Shown piece after piece: positions 17,548 to 25,592 of a DNA stretch of 64,000 bases (its first letter is position 1; every line of letters starts with the position of its first letter). This DNA comes from Maribellus luteus. Its GTDB lineage: Bacteria > Bacteroidota > Bacteroidia > Bacteroidales > Prolixibacteraceae. The translations under genes and the position numbers were made by a program. Below the pieces are notes generated by a model. It was not told the origin of the DNA, did no database searches, and was given only the letters and a program-made list of their open reading frames with translations. The DNA is taken from the NCBI RefSeq assembly GCF_003576475.1, contig NZ_QWGR01000019.1:1-64000 (forward strand), in the 5' to 3' direction.

Positions 17548-18627
17548 ATGAGTATCCAACTAAAACAAAACTGTAAATACGCCATGTTGGTGCCTACCAG
17601 CATGGGTACGCGTATCACTCCCGAAAACGGGCAACCTGTTCACAGCAGCGACAAGTTTACCTTGTTCGCTACCAGCGCCGAAACCAACGTAGCCAGTATC
17701 GCTTCGTACCTCGGCATGCCCGTGAAAGTGCTCACCACTTTTGTAAAGGGAAGTCCGATTGCTCAATTCATCAAAAGCAATTTGCGGTCGAGAAACATGG
17801 ATTACGAAGGCCCGGAAGTGCCGCAGGGAGATCCGTGGGGCTACCGTCACCAGATCAACATTGCCGACAGCGGTTATGGCTTGCGCGGCCCGCGTGTGTT
17901 TAACGACCGTGCCGGAGAAGTGGGAAGAACACTGAACGCAAAAGACTTTGACCTCGAACGTATTTTTGGAGAAGAAGGCGTGCAGATCGTTCACTTATCG
18001 GGATTGATCGGTGCTTTGTCGCCCGAAACTACGCAGTTTTGCCTCGAAGTGGCCCGCGCAGCCAAAAAACACGGCAGCCGTATTTCTTTCGACCTGAATC
18101 ACCGCGCTTCCTTCTGGAAAGGCCGCGAAGAACAACTGCGCAAAGATTTCACCGAAATTGCTTCGGTTTCGGATATCCTGATCGGTAACGAAGAAGACTT
18201 TCAGTTGTGTTTTGGCATTGAAGGACCGGAAGCGGGAGGCGAAGGTTTGAATGCCAAGATCGATGGATTTAAAGGTTTGATCAACCGTGTGAAGGAGACT
18301 TTCCCGAATGCATCGGTTTTTGCCACTACCCTGCGCGAGGTGATCAGCGTAAACGAACACCTGTGGGGCGCTATTATGCTCGAAGGCGAGAACTGGCATG
18401 TGGTTGAGCCTCGTCCGATAAAAGTACTCGACCGCATTGGCGGTGGCGATGGCTTTGTGGGTGGTATGCTTTACGGCATCCTCAAACAATGGGAAGCCGA
18501 AAAATGGGCGCAGTTTGGCTGGGCAACCGGTGCACTGGCCACTACCTTCCTCACCGACTATGCACAACCTGCCGACGAAGAACAGGTGTGGAGCATCTGG
18601 GGCGGAAACGCGCGCGTAAAACGCTAG
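17548..18627 (+). CDS. kdgK: 2-keto-3-deoxygluconate kinase, PfkB family
   Basis: 359 residues. Sugar kinase of the ribokinase/PfkB fold. The C-terminal signature DRIGGGDGFVGG (about 295-306) contains the catalytic-type Asp of the GxGD motif, here GGGD. An N-terminal region with SAETNVASIASYLG and KSNLRSRNMDYEGPEVP fits substrate recognition. Position right after uxuA makes KDG the expected substrate. Stop at 18625-18627 abuts the left arm of the inverted degenerate repeat that flanks the next gene. KDPG aldolase is not in the window. Confidence 0.9.
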   Translation: MSIQLKQNCKYAMLVPTSMGTRITPENGQPVHSSDKFTLFATSAETNVASIASYLGMPVKVLTTFVKGSPIAQFIKSNLRSRNMDYEGPEVPQGDPWGYRHQINIADSGYGLRGPRVFNDRAGEVGRTLNAKDFDLERIFGEEGVQIVHLSGLIGALSPETTQFCLEVARAAKKHGSRISFDLNHRASFWKGREEQLRKDFTEIASVSDILIGNEEDFQLCFGIEGPEAGGEGLNAKIDGFKGLINRVKETFPNASVFATTLREVISVNEHLWGAIMLEGENWHVVEPRPIKVLDRIGGGDGFVGGMLYGILKQWEAEKWAQFGWATGALATTFLTDYAQPADEEQVWSIWGGNARVKR

Positions 18628-19130
18628 GCTGAGGAGAAGGCTAAGGCTGAGAAGAAGGCTGAGGCTGAGGCTGAGGGAAGAAGGAGGAGTTAATTTGAAG
18701 ATCCATTCAAAATGATAAAGAAATACAATGATTTTAGGGATATGTCGGTGTGGCAAAAGGCTTTTGCCTTGCTTCGTGATGTATATAAAATCATTCGCCT
18801 TTTTCCTGTTGAAGAAAAATATGCACTTACCGATGATTTAAGACGGTCGGCGAATTCCTGTGTGCACAATATTGCAGAAGGATTCGGGCGTTTTGAGGCA
18901 AAGGACAAAACCCGTTTTTATAAAATATCAAGAGGAAGTGCATACGAAGCCATCAGCCAAATACTTGTCGCCGAGGCAGAAAAATATACCGAAAATGAAA
19001 TTGCTGAAGATTTAATTTCAAGATACAAAGAGATGATCGAGGAACTAAATGCTTTGATACGTACATTGGAAAAGTAATGCGGTTGTCAGGCACAGTCTTG
19101 TTTACCTTAGCCTGTGCCTTGGCCTCCGCC
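18627..19130. repeat. IVS-like element: inverted degenerate arms around an S23-type gene
   Basis: The left arm (18627-18677) is a degenerate tandem of GGCTGAG / AAGGCTAAGG units. The right arm (19105-19130) reads CCTTAGCCTGTGCCTTGGCC, the reverse complement style of the left. AGGCTAAGG at 18638-18646 pairs perfectly with CCTTAGCCT at 19105-19113. Between the arms lies only the four-helix-bundle gene. This layout copies the intervening sequences of some bacterial 23S rRNA genes, which carry the same protein family between pairing arms, but here it lies inside a protein-coding operon. Confidence 0.6.
18712..19077 (+). CDS. Four-helix-bundle protein (S23 / 23S rRNA intervening-sequence protein family)
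   Basis: 121 residues, entirely helical in appearance, with the family pattern 'VWQKAFALLRDVYKII', 'LTDDLRRSANSCVHNIAEG' and 'KTRFYKISRGSAYEAISQI'. Members are encoded in intervening sequences of 23S rRNA genes and as stand-alone genes; they form small homo-oligomeric bundles with a basic surface, and their function is unclear. This copy sits between kdgK and the LarA-like gene, flanked by inverted degenerate repeats. It interrupts an otherwise metabolic gene order, so it is probably a passenger element. Confidence 0.9.
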   Translation: MIKKYNDFRDMSVWQKAFALLRDVYKIIRLFPVEEKYALTDDLRRSANSCVHNIAEGFGRFEAKDKTRFYKISRGSAYEAISQILVAEAEKYTENEIAEDLISRYKEMIEELNALIRTLEK

Positions 19131-19143
19131 TAAAACAAAAGAT

Positions 19144-20430
19144 ATGATATTCTACGAAAAAGGCTCAACCGAAACGTCGCTGTTGAGGGAAGATCTGAAA
19201 AAAGGCTTATTTGAAGCCCTCGATAAAATGGGTGCCAAACAAAAGGTGTTGGCAATCCCGCCCGACTATACCCGTCTGCCCTCCAAGGCAGGTGATCTGA
19301 CTGAATTCACCTGGGAGTATTTCGGGGAAAAACTAACAGACGTTCTTCCGGCCCTGGGTACGCACACCCCGATGACCATGGAGCAGATCAGTCATATGTT
19401 TGGCAAATTGCCCACCGACCTGATTCGCGACCACGACTGGCGCAACGACGTGATCACACTGGGCACTGTTCCTGCCGAATACATCAAAGAAGTATCGGAA
19501 GGCGCGGTGGAATATACCTGGCCGGCGCAGGTAAACAAGCTGCTGGTGGAAGGCAATTTCGACCTGATCCTTTCCATCGGTCAGGTAGTGCCGCACGAAG
19601 TGGTGGGAATGGCCAACTACAACAAAAATATTTTTGTGGGAACAGGCGGTGCCGAAGGGATCAACAAAAGCCACTATATTGGCGCAGCCTACGGAATGGA
19701 GAAAATGATGGGACGTGCCGACACGCCGGTGCGGAAGGTATTTAACTATGCTTCCGAGAATTTCTCCAATCATTTACCGATTGTTTATGTGCAAACCGTG
19801 GTGGGCCTGAATAAACAGGGCAAACTGCAAACCTACGGGCTGTTTATCGGCGACGATTTTGAGGTGTTTGACAAAGCCGCCAAACTCTCGCTCGAAGTGA
19901 ATTTCGAAATGCTCGACAAACCGATCAAAAAAGCGGTGGTTTGGCTCGATCCTACCGAATTCAAAAGCACCTGGCTCGGTAACAAAAGTATTTACCGCAC
20001 CCGGATGGCACTGGCCGACGACGGGGAACTGATCGTACTGGCTCCGGCGTTAAAAGAATTCGGGGAAGACAAGCAGATCGATAAACTGATTCGTAAATAC
20101 GGGTATTTCGGTACGCCGCACACCCTGCAACTGGTGAAAGAGAACGAAGACCTGCAAAATAACCTCGGTGCTGCTGCCCACCTGATCCACGGATCGTCGG
20201 AGGGACGTTTCAGCATTACTTATTGTCCGGGGAAAGGTCCGGAAAACATTACAAAACAAGAGATTGAAAGTGTGGGTTTTAACTGGGCTGATTTTGATGA
20301 AATGACCGCAAAATACAATCCTGAAAAACTGAAAGACGGTTACAACACCATGCCCGACGGCGAAGAAGTGTTTTACATTTCCAACCCGGCCATTGGTTTG
20401 TGGGCGTTTAGGGATAGATTTGAGTATTAG
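19144..20430 (+). CDS. LarA-superfamily nickel-pincer racemase/epimerase (DUF2088)
   Basis: 428 residues from the ATG at 19144; a GTG at 19114 lies inside the repeat arm and is unlikely. LarA-type N-terminal region with the GTHTPMT segment (the His matches a catalytic His of lactate racemase, residue 74 of this start) and the following region VPHEVVGMANYNKNIFVGTGG, which aligns with the second catalytic His; a Lys follows in GINKSHYIG. LarA enzymes use a nickel pincer nucleotide made by LarBCE. The neighbours (uxuA, kdgK, gnd) suggest an aldonate substrate. A D-gluconate 2-epimerase is known in this superfamily and would link gluconate and mannonate. The substrate remains inference. Confidence 0.8.
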   Translation: MIFYEKGSTETSLLREDLKKGLFEALDKMGAKQKVLAIPPDYTRLPSKAGDLTEFTWEYFGEKLTDVLPALGTHTPMTMEQISHMFGKLPTDLIRDHDWRNDVITLGTVPAEYIKEVSEGAVEYTWPAQVNKLLVEGNFDLILSIGQVVPHEVVGMANYNKNIFVGTGGAEGINKSHYIGAAYGMEKMMGRADTPVRKVFNYASENFSNHLPIVYVQTVVGLNKQGKLQTYGLFIGDDFEVFDKAAKLSLEVNFEMLDKPIKKAVVWLDPTEFKSTWLGNKSIYRTRMALADDGELIVLAPALKEFGEDKQIDKLIRKYGYFGTPHTLQLVKENEDLQNNLGAAAHLIHGSSEGRFSITYCPGKGPENITKQEIESVGFNWADFDEMTAKYNPEKLKDGYNTMPDGEEVFYISNPAIGLWAFRDRFEY

Positions 20431-20712
20431 ATACTGGATATTGGATACTGGATGCTGGATATTGGATGCTGGATGCTGGCTATTGGATGCTGGATGCCGG
20501 GAATTGGTATCCGAATACCGGTTTTCAGGCACTGAATCCCGGGAATTGGTCACTGATTACCGGGAGTCGCTCACTGATTACCGGGAATTGAAAACCAAAT
20601 GCCGGTTGCGGGACACTGATTACCGGATACCGAATACTGAAAACTGAGACTGGGACTGAGACTGAATACTGAGACTGAGACTGAGACTGAATACTGAGAC
20701 TGCATAAATAAC
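20431..20712. repeat. Degenerate short tandem repeats, no gene
   Basis: About 280 bases of drifting short repeats: first GGATACTGGATGCTGGAT-like units, then three copies of CACTGATTACCGG (20551, 20572, 20614), then ACTGAGACTGAG-like units. No open reading frame of interest. It separates the LarA-like gene and the Gfo/Idh/MocA gene and resembles the arms that flank the S23-type gene, without a loaded gene. Confidence 0.8.
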
Positions 20713-20730
20713 TAAAAAACTGGATACCCA

Positions 20731-21738
20731 TTGAAAAATAAAGCGCTACATACGATCCGCTGGGGAATTATCGGGGTCGGAAATGTGACCGAAGTAAAAA
20801 GTGGACCAGCCTTTTACAAGGTGCCGAACTCGCAGCTGGTGGCCGTAATGCGCCGCAATGCCGAAAAAGCGGCCGATTATGCACGCCGCCACAACATTCC
20901 CAAATGGTATTCCAATGCTTCGGAGCTGATCAACGATCCCGACGTGAATGCGGTGTACATTGCTACCCCACCCGATTCGCACGCTTCGTATGCCATTGAA
21001 GCCATGCGCGCCGGGAAACCGGTGTATGTGGAAAAACCCATGGCGCGCCATTATTCAGAATGTCAGGAAATGCTGGAAGTTTCAAAAGAAACCGGTGTAC
21101 CCATTTGGGTGGCTTACTACCGCCGGACTCTTCCTGCCTTTCTGAAAGCAAAAGAGTTGATTGAGTCGGGAGTTATTGGAAAGCCGCTGATGGTAAACAT
21201 TAAGCTCTACAAGGAAGCCGGTGAAAGAGGGAAAAAGCCGGATGAAATGAGTTGGCATGTGTATCCGGAGATTGCAGGTGCCGGGCATTTTTTTGATTTG
21301 GCATCCCATCAGCTGGATTACCTCGATTTTGTTTTGGGGAAGATCACCGAAGTAAAGGGAAATGCGGCAAATCTAGCGGGCCTCTATCCTGCCGAAGATA
21401 CGGTTTCAGGAACATGGAAACACGAATCGGGCCTTATCGGAACCGGAAGCTGGTGTTTTGTGGTTGATAAAAATTCTGTCGAAGATTATATTCAATTTGT
21501 GGGAGAAAAAGGTGAAATTTGTTTGCCTTGTTTTTCGCATGGTAAAATGAAAGTAACAACAGCGAACGGAACAGAAGAACTGGAGTTTGAAAATCCGCAA
21601 CACATTTCGCAAAACCTGGTGCAAAAGGTTGTCGAAGAATTACTGGGAAAAGGGAAATCCCCGAGCACCGGAGAGTCGGCAGCCCGAACCAGTTGGGTGT
21701 TGGATGAAATGGTGAAGGATTTTTATGAACCACAATAG
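20731..21738 (+). CDS. Gfo/Idh/MocA-family oxidoreductase
   Basis: 335 residues. NAD(P)-dependent sugar or polyol dehydrogenase fold: Rossmann start IRWGIIGVGNVTEVKSG, then the EKPMARHYSECQEM segment with the conserved EKP Lys, and a C-terminal alpha/beta domain with AGHFFDLASHQLDYLDF, where the paired Asp/His are typical of the active site. The only start upstream of the Rossmann fold is TTG at 20731, since a stop lies at 20713-20715. It is part of the mannonate/gluconate cluster. Substrate cannot be read from sequence. Confidence 0.9.
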   Translation: MKNKALHTIRWGIIGVGNVTEVKSGPAFYKVPNSQLVAVMRRNAEKAADYARRHNIPKWYSNASELINDPDVNAVYIATPPDSHASYAIEAMRAGKPVYVEKPMARHYSECQEMLEVSKETGVPIWVAYYRRTLPAFLKAKELIESGVIGKPLMVNIKLYKEAGERGKKPDEMSWHVYPEIAGAGHFFDLASHQLDYLDFVLGKITEVKGNAANLAGLYPAEDTVSGTWKHESGLIGTGSWCFVVDKNSVEDYIQFVGEKGEICLPCFSHGKMKVTTANGTEELEFENPQHISQNLVQKVVEELLGKGKSPSTGESAARTSWVLDEMVKDFYEPQ

Positions 21739-22659
21739 GAGCAATAGATAACATAGAATAATGATGACAGATATTATAAAAGAAAAAATACTAATGTGTC
21801 CTACTGTGGCTAATGTGGTTTAAATAAAGAAATCTTACGAACCTCAATAGGAACAACAGATGCAATAGATAATGATAAAACAAGATCTTATTAACGACCT
21901 TATAAAAGAAAAAATAATGATGTGCCCTACTGTGGCTAATGTGGTTCAAAAAAAATTTTACCAACCACAAAGAAGCAGTAGATAACAAAGAACAATGATG
22001 ATAACGCAAGATCTCATAAACGACATATCTTATGAAATAATCGGATCTGCCATTGAAGTTCACAAAGAGCTTGGCCCCGGATTATTGGAAAGTGTCTATG
22101 AAAAGTGCCTTGCCCATCTGCTTGCTCAGAAAAACATGAAAGTAACACGCCAACAAAGTATTCCCATTAATTTTAGGGGAATGGAGTTGGATTGTGACCT
22201 AAGATTTGATTTGCTTGTTGAGGACTTAGTAGTGGTCGAATTAAAAACAGTTGAAAACATATTACCAATCCATGAAGCCCAACTTTTAACTTATTTGAAA
22301 CTGATGAATAAACCGAAAGGGATATTGATCAATTTTAATTGCGTAAATATTTTCAAAGAAGGTCAAAAAACATTTGTAACAGAACAATACAGACAATTGC
22401 CCAAAGGATACTAATGTGTCCAACTGTGGCTAATGTGGTTGTCAAAAGATTTATAAACCATAATAGCAACAATAGAAAACAAAGAATAATGATAGCGAAG
22501 CATATTATAAAAGAAAAAATACTACTATACCCTACTGTGACTAATGTGGTTCAAAAAATATTTACAAGGACAATAGGCAACAAAAAATGATAATGATAAC
22601 ACAAGGTCTTATAAAAGAAAAATATTTATATGTCCTACTGTGACTAATGTGGTTCAAAA
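21728..22659 (+). repeat. Five-unit tandem array, one unit loaded with a GxxExxY gene
   Basis: Units begin near 21728, 21838, 21961, 22452 and 22565. Each opens with an (A)ACCACAATAGnnnCAATAG-like stretch and an ATGAT(G)A start, and ends with CTACTGTGGCTAATGTGGTT (G or A variants) and a short A-rich tail. Units 1, 2, 4 and 5 are about 95-125 bases. Unit 3 is about 490 bases because it contains a full GxxExxY gene between the same two ends. Unit 2 keeps the first ten codons of that gene almost unchanged (MIKQDLINDL versus MITQDLINDI). The short units therefore look like internal-deletion derivatives of the loaded unit. Confidence 0.8.
21995..22414 (+). CDS. GxxExxY protein (PD-(D/E)XK-like family)
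   Basis: 139 residues; a second ATG at 21998 is an equal start. The naming motif is visible as GLLESVY, preceded by the conserved AIEVHKELGPG. Further on, DLRFDLLVEDLVVVELKT gives an Asp and an E-x-K arrangement like the nuclease core of PD-(D/E)XK enzymes. The family is of unknown function and often present in several copies in a genome. This gene is the cargo of unit 3 in the tandem repeat array, and both its ends are part of the repeated sequence. It is probably a mobile or selfish passenger, not part of the metabolic operon. Confidence 0.9.
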   Translation: MMITQDLINDISYEIIGSAIEVHKELGPGLLESVYEKCLAHLLAQKNMKVTRQQSIPINFRGMELDCDLRFDLLVEDLVVVELKTVENILPIHEAQLLTYLKLMNKPKGILINFNCVNIFKEGQKTFVTEQYRQLPKGY

Positions 22660-23790
22660 ATGAAAATTATCATCGACAATAAAATACCCTATATAAAAGG
22701 CGCACTGGAACCTTTTGCCGAAGTCGTTTACCTGCCCGGCAACAAAACCACTGCAGAAGTAGTAAAAGATGCGGATGCGATCATTACCCGCACCCGCACA
22801 ATTTGCAACCGCGACTTGCTAGAAGGATCGAAAGTAAAATTTATCGCCACGGCTACCATTGGCTTCGATCATATCGATACCGATTATTGCAGATCGACCG
22901 GGATACAATGGACCAACGCTCCGGGATGCAATGCAGAAAGTGTAAACCAGTACATTGCTTCGGCGCTTGTTTCCTGGTCGATGCGCAAACGAATTGACCT
23001 CGCGGGACTGACCATCGGCATTGTGGGTGTTGGGAACGTAGGATCGCGGGTGGCTAAAACCTGCGAAATACTCGGGATGAAAGTTTTGCTGAACGACCCG
23101 CCGCGCGAACGGATGGAGGGTCCGGAAAAGTTTGTTTCGCTGGAAAAAATTCAGCACGAAGCCGATATTATCACTTTTCATGTTCCGCTCAATTTAAGCG
23201 GCCACGACAAAACCTATCACCTCGGCAACGAAACCTTTTTTCAGCATTTGGGAAAAACACCTTTGGTTATTAATTCGTGTCGCGGAGAGGTAATTGACTC
23301 AGAAGCGGTTTACGATGCCATCGAGGCGCAGGACATTCAGGGATACATTGCCGATTGCTGGGAAAATGAGCCCGACATCAACCTCGACCTGCTCAACCAA
23401 ACCGAGTTTGGTACGCCCCACATTGCCGGGTATTCAAAAGACGGAAAAGCCAATGGCACCCAAATGAGTGTACAGGCAATCAGCCGCTTTTTCAACCTGG
23501 GTATCAACAACTGGCAAGCTTCGGGTGTGGAAGAACCGGCACATCCCATTATCGAGATCGACGGAAATCAGCGACGCGAATATTCAGTTTTAGCCGAGGC
23601 GATTCTTTCCACCTACGACATCGAAACCGATGATGAAGCCTTAAAAGAAACACCTCATCTGTTTGAAAAGCTCAGAGGCGATTACCCTGTTCGGAGGGAG
23701 TTTGGCTCGTACACGGTAAAGGCGAAGAATATGGAGGAAACGACTTTGGAAAAATTACGATTGTTGGGATTTAAAATCACAAGAGATTGA
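22660..23790 (+). CDS. pdxB: 4-phosphoerythronate dehydrogenase PdxB
   Basis: 376 residues. Oxidises 4-phospho-D-erythronate in the pyridoxal 5'-phosphate pathway. D-2-hydroxyacid dehydrogenase layout: split catalytic domain, Rossmann NAD site GIVGVGNVGSRV (about 120-131), INSCRGEVID segment, and the catalytic His region GTPHIAGYS. A C-terminal dimerisation domain follows, as expected for PdxB. It starts right at the end of repeat unit 5 (ATG overlaps its A-rich tail). Its presence beside gnd may reflect shared erythrose-4-phosphate/pentose phosphate metabolism (inference). Confidence 0.93.
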   Translation: MKIIIDNKIPYIKGALEPFAEVVYLPGNKTTAEVVKDADAIITRTRTICNRDLLEGSKVKFIATATIGFDHIDTDYCRSTGIQWTNAPGCNAESVNQYIASALVSWSMRKRIDLAGLTIGIVGVGNVGSRVAKTCEILGMKVLLNDPPRERMEGPEKFVSLEKIQHEADIITFHVPLNLSGHDKTYHLGNETFFQHLGKTPLVINSCRGEVIDSEAVYDAIEAQDIQGYIADCWENEPDINLDLLNQTEFGTPHIAGYSKDGKANGTQMSVQAISRFFNLGINNWQASGVEEPAHPIIEIDGNQRREYSVLAEAILSTYDIETDDEALKETPHLFEKLRGDYPVRREFGSYTVKAKNMEETTLEKLRLLGFKITRD

Positions 23791-23880
23791 TTGAGACTGA
23801 TTGTGATTGATTGTTATTTTCCAAAACAATTAGTCACAATCAATTACGATAAGTATCAATAAATTACAATAGAATACAAT
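23791..23880. repeat. Short AT-rich repeat with inverted arms before gnd
   Basis: GATTGTGA at 23799-23806 pairs with TCACAATC at 23834-23841. The rest is drifting GATTGA and CAATnA-like units. It fills the whole gap between pdxB and gnd; no gene. It is the fourth repeat-filled gap in this operon. Confidence 0.6.
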
Positions 23881-25335
23881 ATGAAAAAATTAGCAGACAT
23901 TGGTTTGATCGGGTTGGCCGTAATGGGCGAAAACCTGGTATTGAACATGGAAAGCAAAGGTTTCACGGTAGCCGTTTTTAACCGTACAGTTGAAAAAGTA
24001 GATCATTTTATGAACGGCCGTGGTGCCGGGAAAAAATTTATCGGTACACATTCCATCGAAGATTTGTGTGCATCGCTCGAACGTCCGCGTAAAGTGATGA
24101 TGCTGGTAAAAGCCGGTGCTCCGGTCGACGATTTCATCGATATGCTGATTCCTCACCTGGAACCGGGCGACATCATCATCGATGGCGGAAACTCGCATTT
24201 TCCTGATACCATCCGTCGTACCAAATACGTGGAAAGCAAAGGTTTGTTGTACATCGGAACCGGTGTATCAGGTGGCGAAGAAGGCGCATTGTTAGGCCCG
24301 TCCATGATGCCGGGCGGATCGCCTGCTGCATGGCCGCATGTAAAGGAAATTTTCCAGGCAGTAGCTGCAAAAGTGGAAGACGGTTCACCTTGCTGCGACT
24401 GGGTAGGAGAAGGCGGTGCCGGCCACTTTGTAAAAATGGTGCACAACGGAATCGAATACGGCGACATGCAGATCATCAACGAAGCATACCACATGATGAA
24501 GGAATTGCTGGGCATGAGCAACGATGAAATGTACGAAGTGTTCAAAAAATGGAATACCGAAGAACTCGACAGCTACCTGATCGAAATTACGCGTGATATT
24601 TTGGGATACAAAGATGAAAACGGCGAAGAAACCGTTGATTTCATCCTGGATACTGCCGGACAAAAAGGTACCGGAAAATGGACCGGAGTATCGGCGCTCG
24701 ATCTGGGCATTCCGTTGACTTTGATCGGTGAATCGGTGTTTGCACGTTGCCTGTCGGCACAAAAAGACCTTCGGGTACAGGCATCAAAAGTAATTTCGGG
24801 TCCTGAAGTTGACTTCAAAGGTGACAAAGCTCAACTGATCGACGATCTCAAAATGGCGCTGTACGGTGCGAAGATCATTTCGTATGCGCAAGGGTATAAC
24901 CTGATGATGGAAGCGGCTGCAGAATACGGATGGAACCTGAACTACGGAGGCATTGCCCTGATGTGGAGAGGCGGTTGTATTATTCGTTCTGCCTTCCTGG
25001 GCGACATCAAGAAAGCGTTTGATAACAATCCTGAACTTCCGAACCTGCTACTCGATCCTTTCTTCAAAGGAAAAGTAGAAGCAGCCCAGGCCGGCTGGCG
25101 CAGGGTTTGTGCCACAGCGCTTGAAAACGGAATTCCGGTTCCGGCGCTTACTTCGGCATTGTGCTATTTCGATGGTTTCCGCAGCGAACGTTTGCCAGCC
25201 AACCTATTGCAGGCACAACGCGACTATTTCGGTGCACATACTTACGAACGCACCGACAAACCGCGGGGCGAATTCTACCACACCAACTGGACAGGCCGTG
25301 GCGGCGACACAGCCTCGTCTACCTACAACGTTTAG
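23881..25335 (+). CDS. gnd: 6-phosphogluconate dehydrogenase, decarboxylating
   Basis: 484 residues, the usual length of the long (dimeric) form. Converts 6-phosphogluconate to ribulose 5-phosphate with NADP. N-terminal Rossmann motif GLAVMGENLVLN, the substrate region IDGGNSHF and SGGEEGALLGPSMMPGG, the active-site area GAGHFVKMVHNGIEYGDMQ (catalytic Lys), and a C-terminal tail with HTNWTGRGG. It follows pdxB and ends with a clear intrinsic terminator, closing the sugar-acid cluster. It would receive gluconate carbon if a gluconokinase exists elsewhere. Confidence 0.97.
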   Translation: MKKLADIGLIGLAVMGENLVLNMESKGFTVAVFNRTVEKVDHFMNGRGAGKKFIGTHSIEDLCASLERPRKVMMLVKAGAPVDDFIDMLIPHLEPGDIIIDGGNSHFPDTIRRTKYVESKGLLYIGTGVSGGEEGALLGPSMMPGGSPAAWPHVKEIFQAVAAKVEDGSPCCDWVGEGGAGHFVKMVHNGIEYGDMQIINEAYHMMKELLGMSNDEMYEVFKKWNTEELDSYLIEITRDILGYKDENGEETVDFILDTAGQKGTGKWTGVSALDLGIPLTLIGESVFARCLSAQKDLRVQASKVISGPEVDFKGDKAQLIDDLKMALYGAKIISYAQGYNLMMEAAAEYGWNLNYGGIALMWRGGCIIRSAFLGDIKKAFDNNPELPNLLLDPFFKGKVEAAQAGWRRVCATALENGIPVPALTSALCYFDGFRSERLPANLLQAQRDYFGAHTYERTDKPRGEFYHTNWTGRGGDTASSTYNV

Positions 25336-25362
25336 GCGTTAATTAATCACGATAATAACTGA

Positions 25363-25394
25363 GAACCGGTCTTTTTACAGAGGCCGGTTCTTTT
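25363..25394 (+). terminator. Intrinsic terminator after gnd
   Basis: Stem GAACCGGTCT / AGGCCGGTTC (one G-U pair) with an 8-base loop followed by TTTT, 28 bases past the gnd stop. It closes the mannonate/gluconate cluster. Confidence 0.8.
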
Positions 25395-25592
25395 GTTTAT
25401 GCAACCTTCTCTGTAATTTGTGCGTCCTATTGTTGACCCATAAAACAAGTTATAAGTAAATTAGAGTCGATGAACCAATTCTTACAAACAGATATACATG
25501 ATAAAACCGGCACCCGCTAAATATCCCCCGTGAACTGATACACAAGGTGCCTGTTATATATATTTCCCAAGGATTTCTAACATAAAAATTAT

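Noticed and set aside
20431-20712. Possible CRISPR array
   Set aside because: Units drift and have no constant repeat length or unique spacers; no cas genes.
22339-22590. 83-codon plus-strand frame after the GxxExxY gene
   Set aside because: It runs through the repeat unit ends in another frame and partly overlaps the GxxExxY gene; explained by the tandem repeats.
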